NCBI GenBank assembly: GCA_963978545.1
Contig: OZ021724.1
Coordinates: forward strand, 97,013,792 to 97,077,791
Length of the DNA: 64,000 nt
Reading direction: 5' to 3'
Origin: Linyphia triangularis
Taxonomy: Eukaryota; Arthropoda; Arachnida; Araneae; Linyphiidae
Position numbers and translations under genes: made by a program. This document shows positions 1 through 58,529 of the stretch, piece by piece. Every line of letters starts with the position of its first letter. Within the stretch, counting starts at the first letter, position 1. Below the pieces are notes generated by a model. The model did no database searches and had not been told where the DNA came from. It was given only the letters and a program-made list of their open reading frames with translations.

Positions 1-46506
<46,506 letters not shown>

Positions 46507-46835
46507 CTGTGGAGGAAAAAAAAAAATTATAAATATACATTTTACTTCCTCATTCGTAAAATCATTAAATAATTTTATTTAAAACAAGGCTATCGCAAAC
46601 TAAATACCAATACTGCGCAACAATTCATTAAGTTTATTTTGGTGTTTCATAACAGAAACTGATAATGATAATAGATACGCTCTAACAGAAAACATTTTAA
46701 ATGAATTCTGTTTGAAGAATGGTAGACAGCGAATTTTCCATTCGATTGCATTGTTTATATATTTCATAACTTTCTGTGGTGTTAAGTAACCATAACTTTA
46801 ATTTGACGCAATTTCAATTTACTTTTGTTTTTTAA

Positions 46836-47016
46836 TTGGTTGGTTATTTTCAGATTATCTGGCGCTGTCAGCAACACGAGGGCTATAATGCTCCGAAACA
46901 TTCGTCATTAGACAAGCCAACATACATTTACAAACACCCATGCCTAATACGGGACTGGAACCCGCAACCTCGCGGTTTAGAAGCTAGCACGCTAACCACT
47001 ATACCGTCTGGTCCGC
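46836..47016 (-). mobile_element. SINE family S1, full copy
   Basis: Complete S1 element flanked by 14-bp duplications cttttgttttttaa at 46,822-46,835 and 47,017-47,030. It lies about 330 bp upstream of the first DAPK exon in the window. Confidence 0.93.
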
Positions 47017-47030
47017 CTTTTGTTTTTTAA

Positions 47031-48033
47031 ATAATTTATATTAACTTCTATTTAGTGAGTTAGTGAATGGGTGGTTGGTTGGGTTTCTGTGCGAGCAAAT
47101 CTGCGGAGGCCTAATTAATCTCCTTCCTGTCATCCAATCGTGCTGAAACTTGGCAGATAGAAGAGCGTCATAGTTACGCCCAGATAAAATCAACAACAAA
47201 ATGAGGTATTTTGCAATACATTAATAATAAAAAAAATTAATCCATAAAAACAAAGTTCGTGAAATCAATCCTTTACGTTCAATTGCAACTTATTTAACCC
47301 ATTTTGAGCTCAAATCAAGCTTTTATATTATTAGACCACTGCGAAGAAAACCATAGATTCTATGGCATTGAGCAATTTTTTGTTGGCTCACGACTTTATA
47401 GAATACATTGTCATCAACAACAAATCTATCTGCCAAGTTTCAGCTGGAATGGGTGACGTTAAGTGGATTAATTATTTCTTTTCTTCGAAGCGCCAATAGA
47501 AGACTTCAGTGACAGACCCGAAACTAGTTGCTATCTATAACGAGTCGTTCCTGCTTTGTAATATACAGTGTGGTCATAAAATAAATTTGCCGATATATGG
47601 ACCTCTAGCTTCCGTTCCGTTCAACCGATCGAGATGAGATTTCAGATATAGTTATTCGGAAGTATGAGCTCAGGATTCTGTGAATGGTAACAAAATGGCG
47701 TTCAAGGCTGCGGTTATAGTTACAGAAAATCGAAATATTCGAATGGCAACACTTACTTTTTTTATCGCAAAATACTTAGCGTATGCGAAAACCCTGGTGA
47801 TAGTTGGAACGGTACGTTTATCACAAAAAACGGACACGTTATACAAAACCATATACAAGAACCAGCACTGAGAACGGCCAACAGAAACACGAGCCGCGCA
47901 CACGGACGCCGGTCGCCAGATATTCAGCGTAGAAAACCGATAAAGTTGCCTGTGATGGCACTCAGGTGAATATTGGCGGAGAATAAAAAGGGAATGGGGT
48001 GATACAATATTCCTGTCTATCCCGTTTGTCGAA
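47031..48033. other. Segment with family D scraps, no recognised gene
   Basis: Family D fragments occur at about 47,080-47,165 (tctgcggaggcctaattaat) and, inverted, about 47,395-47,480. A 128-codon minus-strand frame at 47,670-48,056 runs into a MITE half and resembles nothing that I know. Confidence 0.45.
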
Positions 48034-48156
48034 CAAAAGGCTATATGGTTTGGCAAGCATTATGCTTTCACGCGGCCAAAATGGATAAATTGCCTATGAG
48101 CACTGTGACGATGTACTGTCTAGTGATGTCAAGTTAAGTTGAAGTTTAGTATAGTT
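48034..48156. mobile_element. Half of a hairpin MITE (family E)
   Basis: Matches the right arm of the family E hairpin: caaaaggctatatggtttgg, cctatgagcactgtgacgat and aagttgaagtttagta. The left arm is missing. Confidence 0.75.
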
Positions 48157-49180
48157 GGCGCCAAACCTAAATGTTTATCTGTTTAAATGACGCGTAAATG
48201 TATCGTCAATTCTAAATATAGGAAGTATAAATTATTTGAAGGTTGTTAGATCTGCAAATTGGTGGTTTTTATCTGCTACGCGGCCAACAAAATAGTACCA
48301 AATTAAGTTAAAATATAAATAAAAAAAATAAAATTAAATATAACTGAAAATAAAAACAGTTGCGTGAAAAAGCTTTATCTGTACATAAATACCAAATGAA
48401 ATCGCGCTAAAGAAATATCTTATTCTATATCTATACTAAAGCAATTTTGTACTCTTTAAAATTTTTTAGTACATAGAAAAAAAGTAAAACTCCCTTTCCT
48501 ACTTCATAATCACAACTAAAATAAAGCACCAAAGAGATAAAATAGAAAATGAAATAAAACGTTTCTGGTGTAAATAGTAAAACATGTATTATACAAAAAA
48601 TGTATTCAAATCTAGATTAAATAATATGGAACTTGATACATAGGAAAGAAAAAACACTATCTTTAAATTTTAATGAAAGCAACTTTTAATCGAATTTAAA
48701 AGTTGTTCTCTACAATCTCCATGTACTAAAGCTTCTATGTACCAAATTTCGTACTTCTAGGTACAAAAATGTGGATTTGTATAAGGTACAGACGTACAGA
48801 CAACTCAGTTTTATATATATAGATTAAAAACATCCAATGTATTATTATGGTTATAATTAACTGTTACTATATTTAAATTAAAATATTTCACATCTGTATT
48901 TCCCCTTAGGAATTGTTGTATTAAACGAATGAATGATCTAATAAAATTATAATTCATATTTTGCACCATATACTAGTATACGTTTTAAATGCAGCCAGTA
49001 TAGAGGCGTTGCGAGAAAATGTGGAATCTAAATACTTTTCACGCTTAAGATGAGGCAGGTTCTCAATTTCTCTGGGATGCATTGGTTTGGAAGAGTGCAC
49101 TGCATGCTCGAGGTGTGGCCCGTGACACTCAACACTCCAGGGAATGCATCTTTCCGGATGAATCGTACAGGCAGGTCGTT
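48157..49180. other. Segment without a recognised gene
   Basis: AT-rich up to about 48,950. From about 49,010 to 49,180 the sequence turns GC-richer with gcactgcatgctcgaggtgt and runs straight into the 113-bp minisatellite. An 86-codon minus frame crosses this junction and is unrecognised. Confidence 0.4.
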
Positions 49181-49182
49181 TA

Positions 49183-50072
49183 AATTTGGACCTAATGACG
49201 TTGGTAAATTTCAAAGGGTGACTTTGGAACGGTTTCTACACGGTGGAAAAAGATGTACTTCAAAATGAAAACTACTACCTAATAAATTTGGAATAAATTT
49301 GGACCTAATGACGTTGGTAAATTTCAAAGGGTGACTTTGGAACGGTTTCTACACGGTGGAAAAAGATGTACTTCAAAATGAAAACTACTACCTAATAAAT
49401 TTGGAATAAATTTGGACCTAATGACGTTGGTAAATTTCAAAGGGTGACTTTGGAACGGTTTCTACACGGTGGAAAAAGATGTACTTCAAAATGAAAACTA
49501 CTACCTAATAAATTTGGAATAAATTTGGACCTAATGACGTTGGTAAATTTCAAAGGGTGACTTTGGAACGGTTTCTACACGGTGGAAAAAGATGTACTTC
49601 AAAATGAAAACTACTACCTAATAAATTTGGAATAAATTTGGACCTAATGACGTTGGTAAATTTCAAAGGGTGACTTTGGAACGGTTTCTACACGGTGGAA
49701 AAAGATGTACTTCAAAATGAAAACTACTACCTAATAAATTTGGAATAAATTTGGACCTAATGACGTTGGTAAATTTCAAAGGGTGACTTTGGAACGGTTT
49801 CTACACGGTGGAAAAAGATGTACTTCAAAATGAAAACTACTACCTAATAAATTTGGAGTAAATTTGGACCTAATGACGTTGGTAAATTTCAAAGGGTGAC
49901 TTTGGAACGGTTTCTACACGGTGGAAAAAGATGTACTTCAAAATGAAAACTACTACCTAATAAATTTGGAATAAATTTGGACCTAATGACGTTGGTAAAT
50001 TTCAAAGGGTGACTTTGGAACGGTTTCTACACGGTGGAAAAAGATGTACTTCAAAATGAAAACTACTACCTA
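49183..50072. repeat. 113-bp minisatellite, 8 near-identical units
   Basis: Units start at exact 113-bp steps (ctaatgacg at about 49,191, 49,304, 49,417, 49,530, 49,643, 49,756, 49,869 and 49,982). Each reads ttggacctaatgacgttggt, aaatttcaaagggtgacttt, ggaacggtttctacacggtg, then gaaaactactacctaataaa. One substitution (ggagtaaat for ggaataaat, near 49,857) was seen across all eight. 113 is not a multiple of three, so the array is not a protein repeat. Confidence 0.97.
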
Positions 50073-50478
50073 ATTTTTATTATATAAAGTCAAATAGTTC
50101 AGAAACTAGTCATGTATTACTCGAATAACAAGAAATGGCTTTACTTCATATGGATCAAATAAGTTTTCTTGTCCCATTGACCTAATGCTGAAGTTTTTGG
50201 GCCAATATATATACCTGATTTGTTTATCTATGTGGTTTTTATTATTATGATTATTATTATTATTATTAAATTTTGCTTTAAAACATATGGAATTTCTTAT
50301 CAGTTATGACACAACAGTTATATAAGATTGTTATAGAAATGTAAAGGGATTGTAACTGGTGTTTTGTATTGCCTCTTAAAAAGTCTGTAAAAGCCAGCTT
50401 ACAAAATTAAAAATTAATAATAGTGAACTCTATTTATGTTTCACTATTGGAAAATAACTTTTCCTTTGTTATAGAAGG

Positions 50479-50613
<135 letters not shown>

Positions 50614-50645
50614 AAACTTTGTAGTGCCATGTGGCAGATATTGCG

Positions 50646-51722
50646 GTAGCATAAGAAAATAGGATAGATCATTAGATAATGGGATAAAGCATTAGAAAAT
50701 AAGATAAAACATGAGAAAATATGATAAAGCATTAGAAAATAGGATAAAGCATTAGAAAATAGGATAAAGCATTAGAAAATAGGATGAAGCATTAGAAAAT
50801 AAGATAAAACATGAGAAAATAGGATAAAGCATTAGAAAATAGGATGAAGCATTAGAAAACAGGAAAAAGCATTAGAAAATAGGATAAAGCATTAAAAAAT
50901 AGGATAAAGCATTAAAAAATAGGATAAAGCATTCGAAAATAGGATAAAGCATTAGAAAATAAGATAAAACATGAGAAAATAGGATAAAGCATTAGAAAAT
51001 AGGATGAAGCATTAGAAAACAGGAAAAAGCATTAGAAAATAGGATAAAGCATTAAAAAATAGGATAAAGCATTAAAAAATAGGATAAAGCATTCGAAAAT
51101 AGGATAAAGCATTAGAAAATAAGATAAAACATGAGAAAATAGGATAAAGCATTAGAAAATAGGATGAAGCATTAGAAAACAGGAAAAAGCATTAGAAAAT
51201 AGGATAAAGCATTAAAAAATAGGATAAAGCATTAAAAAATAGGATAAAGCATTCGAAAATAGGATAAAGCATAGAAAATAAGATAAAACATGAGAAAATA
51301 GGATAAAGCATTAGAAAATAGGATGAAGCATTAGAAAACAGGAAAAAGCATTAGAAAATAGGATAAAGCATTAAAAAATAGGATAAAGCATTAAAAAATA
51401 GGATAAAGCATTCGAAAATAGGATAAAGCATTAGAAAATAAGATAAAACATGAGAAAATAGGATAAAGCATTAGAAAATAGGATGAAGCATTAGAAAACA
51501 GGAAAAAGCATTAGAAAATAGGATAAAGCATTAAAAAATAGGATAAAGCATTAAAAAATAGGATAAAGCATTCGAAAATAGGATAAAGCATTAGAAAATA
51601 AGATAAAACATGAGAAAATAGGATAAAGCATTAGAAAATAGGATGAAGCATTAGAAAATAGGATAAAGCATTAGAAAATAGGATAAAGCATTAGAAAATA
51701 GGATAAAGCATTAGAAAATACT
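50646..51722. repeat. 20-bp satellite with 160-bp higher-order units
   Basis: About 54 monomers of type aggataaagcattagaaaat. Variant monomers (aagataaaacatgagaaaat, aggatgaagcattagaaaac, aggaaaaagcattagaaaat, aggataaagcattcgaaaat) recur in the same order. The aagataaaacatgag variant is at 50,801, 50,961, 51,121, 51,280, 51,440 and 51,600. One unit is 159 bp because of a single-base loss near 51,270. An extra partial unit lies at 50,701, and uniform monomers close the array. Confidence 0.96.
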
Positions 51723-51787
51723 ACAGGAACAAATTGACGCCCTCTTAAAAATCATAAATCACATATTGTTCGATTTCGAATATTATA

Positions 51788-52335
51788 GTGGCGATGGACA
51801 ATTCCCGCATTATATAAAAACGAGTGAAATTAGTATATATTTATGAAGAATTTCTTTCTGATTCCAAACATCTAAACAAAAGTTCTCTAAAAAAAAATTT
51901 GTTATTTAAATATTAAAAAGAGAGAATGCCCCCAAACCGAGCCAAAACCAGTCCGATCAAAACAGTCAACAAAATTCGTGACGCAAAGAGGCCCTATCGT
52001 CTCTATGGTTATCGTGAGGTTTCTGCCAAATAGTTGCGTTGAAATATTTGGCGTTGGTAAACCATTGCTCTATCCCGTACAGGTTGGCGTGATTTGCGAG
52101 AAACTTGCATAACTGATTTCCGCAAGTGAATGGCAAGATGTTTGGGACTTCTTTACGTCACGTTCAATTCGAGCCAGACTGATCGTTTTCTCGCTAACAG
52201 AGGAATTTTGATTGCAAATTCAAAAAAAAAGAAAAAACACATTGAGCAGAAATTTTTGTGTTTATGATCTTTTCGAAACACTTAGAAATGAATAATAATA
52301 AAAAAAAATGCGGGAACTGTCCATTGTCTGCTGTA
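51788..52335. mobile_element. TIR element family F, copy 2
   Basis: The ends gatggacaattcccgcatta and, inverted, gacagttcccgcattttt lie about 540 bp apart. The interior (gttatcgtgaggtttctgcc, gcgagaaacttgcataactg) is shared in inverse with 37.8-38.3 kb. Non-coding. Confidence 0.65.
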
Positions 52336-52433
52336 AGCACGAGACATTTTAGTTCTTTTTCTACTCATAAACAGATTAGAAATCTAAAATTATTTTGAAT
52401 CTAGCAATTATACTTCTGTTTTATATAGCTCTA

Positions 52434-52675
52434 TACTAAACTTCAACTTAACTAGACATCACTTAGACGGTAGATCGTCACAGTGCTCATAGGTATTTAA
52501 TCCATTTTGGCGGCGTGAAAGCATAATGTTCGCCAAACCACAACCCTTTAGAGAACAAAAGGCTATAAGGTTTGGCGAACATTATGCTTTCACGCCGCCA
52601 AAATGGATTAAATACCTATGAGCACTGTGACGATCTATCGTCTAAGTGATGTCTAGTTAAGTTGAAGTTTAGTAT
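52434..52675. mobile_element. Hairpin MITE (family E), copy 2
   Basis: A 242-bp near-perfect palindrome almost identical to the copy at 11.4 kb, with the same TACTAAACTTCAACTTAACT ends and TA junctions. The arms are better preserved here: ccattttggcggcgtgaaag against ctttcacgccgccaaaatgg. Confidence 0.92.
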
Positions 52676-53869
52676 ACTTGGTAACATAGTTACATGGAAA
52701 AATAATTATTCAAACTAGGTCAAATATGCATTTTTATCGTCTGACTCACGGGACACGAAATTTTATAATTCTTATCTGCTTACGAGTAGAAAAAAGAGCC
52801 AAAATGTCCCGTGCGTCAGCCAAAAAATTGCCCATAGACATTAACACTTTGTATGCCGGTGCCCTTTAAAATTACCAGCTTTTAGGGCCGGTCATTATCT
52901 GTGCCGCAGCATGAATGGTTTAAGACATCGATAAAACACACACAACTCCTCAATTGCTGGATATAAATCTACTCTGGCGTGAAAAACCGGAGACTAAATG
53001 AACACGTATTAACTCATGAGCGACCACCTGATAGTGGTGACAAAAATACGTACTAATACGTGAGTGAACAACAAAGTACTTTAAAAAATACAGTACCGTT
53101 AGGGGTGAGTGGATAAGTATAAACATCCATAACAGCATGGTCTGCTTTATTTAACTTGATATTTTTTTTTTCCTTTTCTTTTGTATGTCACTAATTTTTA
53201 ATTTCAATTACCCAAATGTATACATAGGGCAATAAAAGAATAGCATTCGGAAAAAAAAAAAAGGGAAACAAAAACCCCGTTCTTTTTGCATTTCTCTACG
53301 TTTTGGAACTAATTTAAAAAAAAAATCATTAAGAAAAAATGTCTGTCTGTGTGTTTGTGGTCAGCATAACCCCCGAACAAATTCATCTAGGGTGTTCAAA
53401 TTTGATGTGCGAGTTAGTGGTGTCCATGAGACCTACCACTTAGGTTTTTGTCAAAATCGCGCATGAGTATAAAGTAGCTGAAATTAAAAAATTAATGTTT
53501 TTCAACGATTGCTAAGAAACAGCTCTAACGATTTTAAACAAAATTTCTGTGGTAATGCCTCTTAAGGTGTTCTAAACATCCCTATCTTCAAAATTTCTGT
53601 AAAAATGTTTTAATTGCGTAAAAAGTTGAAAAACGAATGCCTTCAACACAGAGTTCTCTTTGCTTGAACATACCTCATCGAAGATCGTTTTTTCTCCTCG
53701 TCTCAGTTTCACTTATAAGAAAAAATAATCTAAGATTTATTGAACAGTATAGATATCTCCAAAATCATCTATTTGGCGAAGTTTTTTTTTTTTTTTTTTT
53801 TTGTCTTTTTTTGTTTTGTTTTGTTAGGCTAATACAAGAATTATGGTAAAAATATCGCCAAACTGGTCA

Positions 53870-54491
53870 TCTATATAAATAAAACTGACTTTCTGTCACA
53901 CGGATTTGGTTACCGTTTCACGTAAAAACTACCTAACGGATTAGGATGAAATTTGGTATATCGCTTAATTAAACGACCAGGAGTAAAATAGGCGATATAT
54001 TTTTAATTTTAATTGAGTTTTAAAATTTCCGAAATAATTTTTTTTGATGTTTTTAAGCAGACACAATTTAGTATTTCCTGAATGGCAACTGAATGACAAT
54101 CTTCGTTTGGTTTGTTTTGAAAATCGCAAATGATATTCTACATTCACAATGCCTAGAAAAAAACGCCCATCATTAAGCAAAATCGACAAAAAAGTTTTTC
54201 AAAAACGTTTAAAGAGGAACGAATTACAAAATGACAACCAAGAAGCTTCGACTTTGCGGCAGCCGGACATTTCCCCAGAGGACAGATTAGCGTCGCAACG
54301 GCGACGCTAGGAGTCTGTAAGGAGTAGAGAAACATCAGAGAGGCGTGCCGCTCGTTTAGAAGCCGATCGGCTAAGACATGCCGAACTAAACGAACAAAGA
54401 ATGAATTTACAATGGGGTGATAAACTTTTATATTACTTTTATTTAGTACCAAAAACTGAGTTTATCCGTCAACGACGGGCCACGCAGCTAG
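53870..54491 (+). mobile_element. Non-autonomous Helitron, 622 bp
   Basis: It starts TCTATATAAATAAAACTG and ends CACGCAGCTAG, preceded by the short hairpin ccgtcaacgacgg. It sits exactly between A and T without a target duplication. These are the defining marks of Helitrons, which transpose through a rolling-circle Rep/helicase. The uninterrupted family B copy at 10.97 kb shows the empty site. A fragment of the N-terminal Helitron open frame is inside. Confidence 0.93.
54151..54420 (+). pseudogene. Helitron open-frame N-terminal remnant
   Basis: It begins MPRKKRPSLSKIDKKVFQKR and passes an in-frame TAG after ASQRRR. It continues ERRAARLEADRLRHAELNEQ, a basic, Arg/Glu-rich segment of the kind that precedes the Rep/helicase part of Helitron proteins. 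Truncation and the stop make it non-functional. Confidence 0.7.
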
Positions 54492-54889
54492 TTTTTTCTA
54501 AATGAATGATGGAAATATAAAAACAGTAAATGACACTAATTGAGATTAGTGTTATAGTGTAATTGAAACTAGCGCGATGTTTCACACCCCTAGTTAAATT
54601 TAGTTTTGTTTTGATTTTGAGATTTGCTGGGTCACACAAGAAAAGAGGTATGAAAAAATGGCGTTTGGCAAGATTATGCTCCACACAACGATTGAAGAAG
54701 AGTCTGATTAATATCTTCAATACAGTTATCAAGAGTCAGGCTGGAACCATTGTCGGGAGAGAAGTCAAGTTTAAAAGTTTTAGAAGTCAATCTAGATGTT
54801 CCCGTAAACCTGGTAGTACATACTAGAAGATTTTTCTCCAGATGATTTCGTTAGTTTTAAGATATAATAAAATAACGAATAAAAACAGA

Positions 54890-55335
54890 GTTTTAAAAAT
54901 ATCCTTTACATGCACTGTCAATTTTTATATTCATTAACACAGCACCGATATCAAATCGCCGATTCTATCAGCAAAATGTGCGGCAAACTACGTTTCGAAA
55001 TTTATTTATTAAAAACGAACGTGAATTTATACTTTAACATCCAAATATTATTTATTTATTTTGATTAAAGTAATTTCATTATTTATTTATTAAAAAATGC
55101 TTTGGCATCAGAAAAGAGTTTCAACAATGATCAGTTTAATGATATTTTAAAGCGATTTTATTAGTATTCAATAAAACCGATCATAGAGACATTTACAGCC
55201 CGAAAATTCGGTAGAATGCATTGTCATCGACATCGAACCTATCTGCCAAGTTTCAGCCCGATTGGAGGACGGCAAGGGAGTTAATTACGTCTCCGCAGAT
55301 TTCGCCCCAATCAACAAAAGCTAAGTTTATATAAA
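54890..55335 (-). repeat. Repeat family D, inverted copy
   Basis: Carries the complement of the family landmarks: atcctttacatgcact, gtttcaacaatgatc and attgtcatcgacatcgaacc. Confidence 0.75.
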
Positions 55336-55339
55336 GGAT

Positions 55340-56530
55340 TTAATAAAATAATAATAAAAAAATAAAAAAAAACGCAATTCATCTGTATGTTGACTCATTG
55401 TGAGCAAAGTTTTACACCCACAAGATTATGGCTAACTTGTTGATGCATTATGAAACATTTCGTAAAGAGAAAGTTTATACGTTCGAATTTGTGACACTAA
55501 TTTTTATCTATGATTTGAGGAGGTGCAAAATAAAGATCGATCGGTCAACTCTTCAATACCCGGAAAATAGATCATTAACCCTTAAATGCATGAAATTTTA
55601 TTTTCAATAAATAAAATTTGAAATCAACTAAGAAATGGGTGTAGCTAAAGAGAAAAATAATAATAAAAAACAACAACATAAGGATTTTGCATATTGATGT
55701 AGTTTTACATCACAAAAAAAGCTGCATTTTCCTCGCATAAATTTATCAGTATATGCAAAAATATAAATATAATTCGTTACTCTACCTTGTTTTTACCAGA
55801 AAACAATTTTTCATGTGTGTTTTTATTACTTTTTATATAAATTATCGTAACACCGGCCAAAATGAAATTGTACTCAGACAACAGCGCCCCCAACAATAAA
55901 AATTGTCACAGATAAAGAAATAAACTGTCAAAGATTATAGTTGCGTTCGAAAACGATAAAATAGTTTCGGTAAAATTAAAATAAAAACACTATGCAAAGG
56001 TTACTACATAAAGCGATCTACATTCTACGCATTTAAGGAATGTATCAAATTCGCAACAATATGCATTTAAGGGTTAATATTTAAATTTACGTAGATTTAT
56101 CACCCAAAATTGACTCCTCTTGACGTCAAATCATTGATCAAAACACAAATAAGACGATACGTGGAATTACGTACAAAGGGAAATACTCCTACCATTTATT
56201 TTATAAATAGTGCGAGATTTTCGTTAAAACAAGTATCATATAAATCTCGAGTATATTTTATGAATTTTAAAATAGCAAAAAACAAACTATAGTTTTTATT
56301 TTATGTCTGAAATAATAGCTTTCATATAACACTAGATAACAACTACTCTCTGGGTATGTTTTTCTTTTTAATATATACTAAAAATAAGTAATGATTAAAC
56401 TTCAGTGAACCAGTTTCAGAATTTTTTCCGCGCCGTGTACTTCATTTCACAGCGCCAAAACTATTGGATTTAAATATATGAAAACTCTATATTTATAGAG
56501 AAATGTTTGGGAAATCTGATATGAAAAAAT
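55340..56530. other. Segment without recognised content
   Basis: Very AT-rich, with short open frames only. No splice-framed exon of the DAPK gene (kinase or calmodulin-binding part) was found. Confidence 0.5.
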
Positions 56531-56533
56531 TGG

Positions 56534-56702
56534 TTAAAATTCCAAGTCCGGTACGGATTCTGCGCCAAGAGTTGCTTACATAAAACTGAGCCAAATTATG
56601 GCAACCGTAGGCTTATTATTATAAAAAAAAATTGCGGGGTTGCCATTTTTTGGCAAAAATCACTTTTGCGTAGAATCCGTACCGGACTTGGAATTTTAAC
56701 CA
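56534..56702. mobile_element. 169-bp palindromic MITE
   Basis: Left arm ggttaaaattccaagtccgg, then acggattctgcgccaagag. The right arm is the complement, ending ccggacttggaattttaacc. A related, larger pair of arms lies at about 56,767 and 57,130-57,172, suggesting a second element of the same family. Confidence 0.85.
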
Positions 56703-57179
56703 ACAAATTGAGAGATGCCAACTTTAGTTTTTGAGTTATTATATGTCAAAGTAAAATAATTTTTGTGGTTAAAATTCCAAGTCCTGTACAGATTCTGCTC
56801 CAAGAATTGTTGACTCAGATTTACTTTAAGGTCCCCCTTGGCGACTTTTTGGAAGATGGTGATTCTGCACCGTATGTGGCAACCCGTTGCCAATGTTTTC
56901 CTATAACCCTAGTGACCGTTTGGATTTGGCATCACGTCGTGTTTTGACGTCATTTTAAATTTGGCGACACAACCTTCTGACGTCATTTTCAATTTGGCGA
57001 TTTTTATAAAAAAAATTGCGAAGGGTGACCTTATAGTAAATCTTAACCAAATTGTTTACATAAAACTGCGCCAAATTATGGCAACCAATTCACTTGACAT
57101 TAAAAAAAATGGCTGCCATTTTTTGGCAAAAATCACTTTGGCGCAGAATCCGTACCGGACTTGGAATTTTAGCATTTAT

Positions 57180-57777
57180 TTTGTATGGGGCCCTCCTGGA
57201 CTTTGTCTCAAGAACAGTGATCTGTTGTTGCTGAAGTCGTTACTTGAATACTCATCAATACATTCAGTCATTTCTAAGTCGACATCACATAAATTTGCTA
57301 GTCACTTGTGGTATTTGTCACAAGGACTCGTTGGTTTAGCTTTGTTTGATAGTCGTGTCAGTATATCAACCAAAAACGGATAGTGTGGGCTATGTAGAAT
57401 GAAGCTCATGATGGAAAACAAGACCAAAACTACTCTATCAGTGTTGCTCTTCATTTGTTCAAGAGCAAGATTTTGTCACAGCAAAGTCATTGTTATTGTT
57501 TCAGTGTTGGAACTTCCAGTGAGATATCTTACACTTGATCCAGACTTGTGGGAAGGAGGACTACAAGCAGACTAAAGAGATAATAAAATCTTTACAAGTA
57601 GTAAATGACAATGCGGAACATGCAGTTGTACTTATTCAGGAATACAGTGGATTGATAATTCATGATGAAATGCAGCTACAATTCCTGTTACAAGTTGTTG
57701 ATGATCATCGTGAAACGTACTCTGGTAGCATGAAAAAAAACTCTGTCTCAGCCTTAACAAAGGCAATAAAATTTTAA
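57180..57777 (+). pseudogene. Second transposon-type gene fragment
   Basis: Readable pieces are LKNSDLLLLKSLLEYSSIHS, then ASHLWYLSQGLVGLALFDSR (57.3 kb). After stops and a frame change come SLQVVNDNAEHAVVLIQEYS and DEMQLQFLLQVVDDHRETYS, then a stop at 57,777. The HLWYLSxxLVGLALFD and VVNDxAExxVxLIQxY blocks recur in a widespread set of invertebrate transposon-associated hypothetical proteins, as I recall them; the biochemical role is unknown to me. Broken and truncated. It lies just right of MITE arms. Confidence 0.6.
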
Positions 57778-57779
57778 CA

Positions 57780-58529
57780 GTAAATAAAAATCTAATATTT
57801 AGAACAAATTAAATAAATTGTTTAAAATTAATGCATTGATTACAGTGTAAATAAATACGTATGTCAAGGTACAGGCAAAGCTAATAATCTTATTTTTTTT
57901 CTAATTTTCATAAACTTTAAGTCCATTGAACTAACCCTAACTATTAAAATTTATGACTCCAACTTCTTATATGGTGTTTTTATATCAAAAGGAACAAAGT
58001 TAGATGGTGAGACTTGCAAAAATAAAAAATAAAAATTTTCATGGCTTTTAAGATACACCCTACCCTGGGTACCCTATTCCTTTAGCCATGTGCCAGTTGA
58101 CGCAGCTGCTACCAAGCCTAAATGTTTACACATTTAATTGACGCGTATTTTAGCAAATGTATTGCTAAACCTGAATATGTATGGTTTGTTATAGGATTTA
58201 TAAAGGATTTGGAGATTGGGTACTCTTCCTTTAGACGAGGCAGTTGTTGCCAAGTCTAAATGTTTACATGTTTTAATGATGCTTAAATGTATCGCAAGGC
58301 TTAAATGTTTACGGTATGTCATAAAGTTGCTATAGAAACCTATAAAGGTTTTTATAGGAATTATAAAGGATTTGAAGGTTATTAGTTTGTATGAGTTATC
58401 GCTGCAGTTCGGCGGTTTTTATCTGGTACCCGGATAGAGGAATAGTACCGTCCGTTAATAGTAGCTCATTTAATTCACGTACTTAAGACTGGTAAAGAAC
58501 GTAAAATCAAAAACTTTGAACTGGCAATA
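57780..58529. other. Segment without recognised gene
   Basis: AT-rich. Two imperfect copies of a 'gccaagtctaaatgtttacatg / gccaagcctaaatgtttaca' motif (about 58,114 and 58,248) suggest an old duplication. Confidence 0.45.

Larger units (their letters stand above)
53198..54600 (+). repeat. Repeat family B, copy 6, split by a Helitron
   Basis: Left part 53,198-53,869 and right part 54,492-54,600 rejoin to the uninterrupted order seen in copy 1 at about 10,970 (caaactg, then ttttctaaatgaatgatg). Confidence 0.8.

Noticed and set aside
47670..48056. 128-codon minus-strand frame
   Set aside because: It overlaps a MITE half and has no recognisable domain or splice context.
48954..49214. 86-codon minus-strand frame with His/Pro-rich content
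   Set aside because: It crosses into the 113-bp minisatellite and has no recognisable motif; probably chance in a GC-richer patch.
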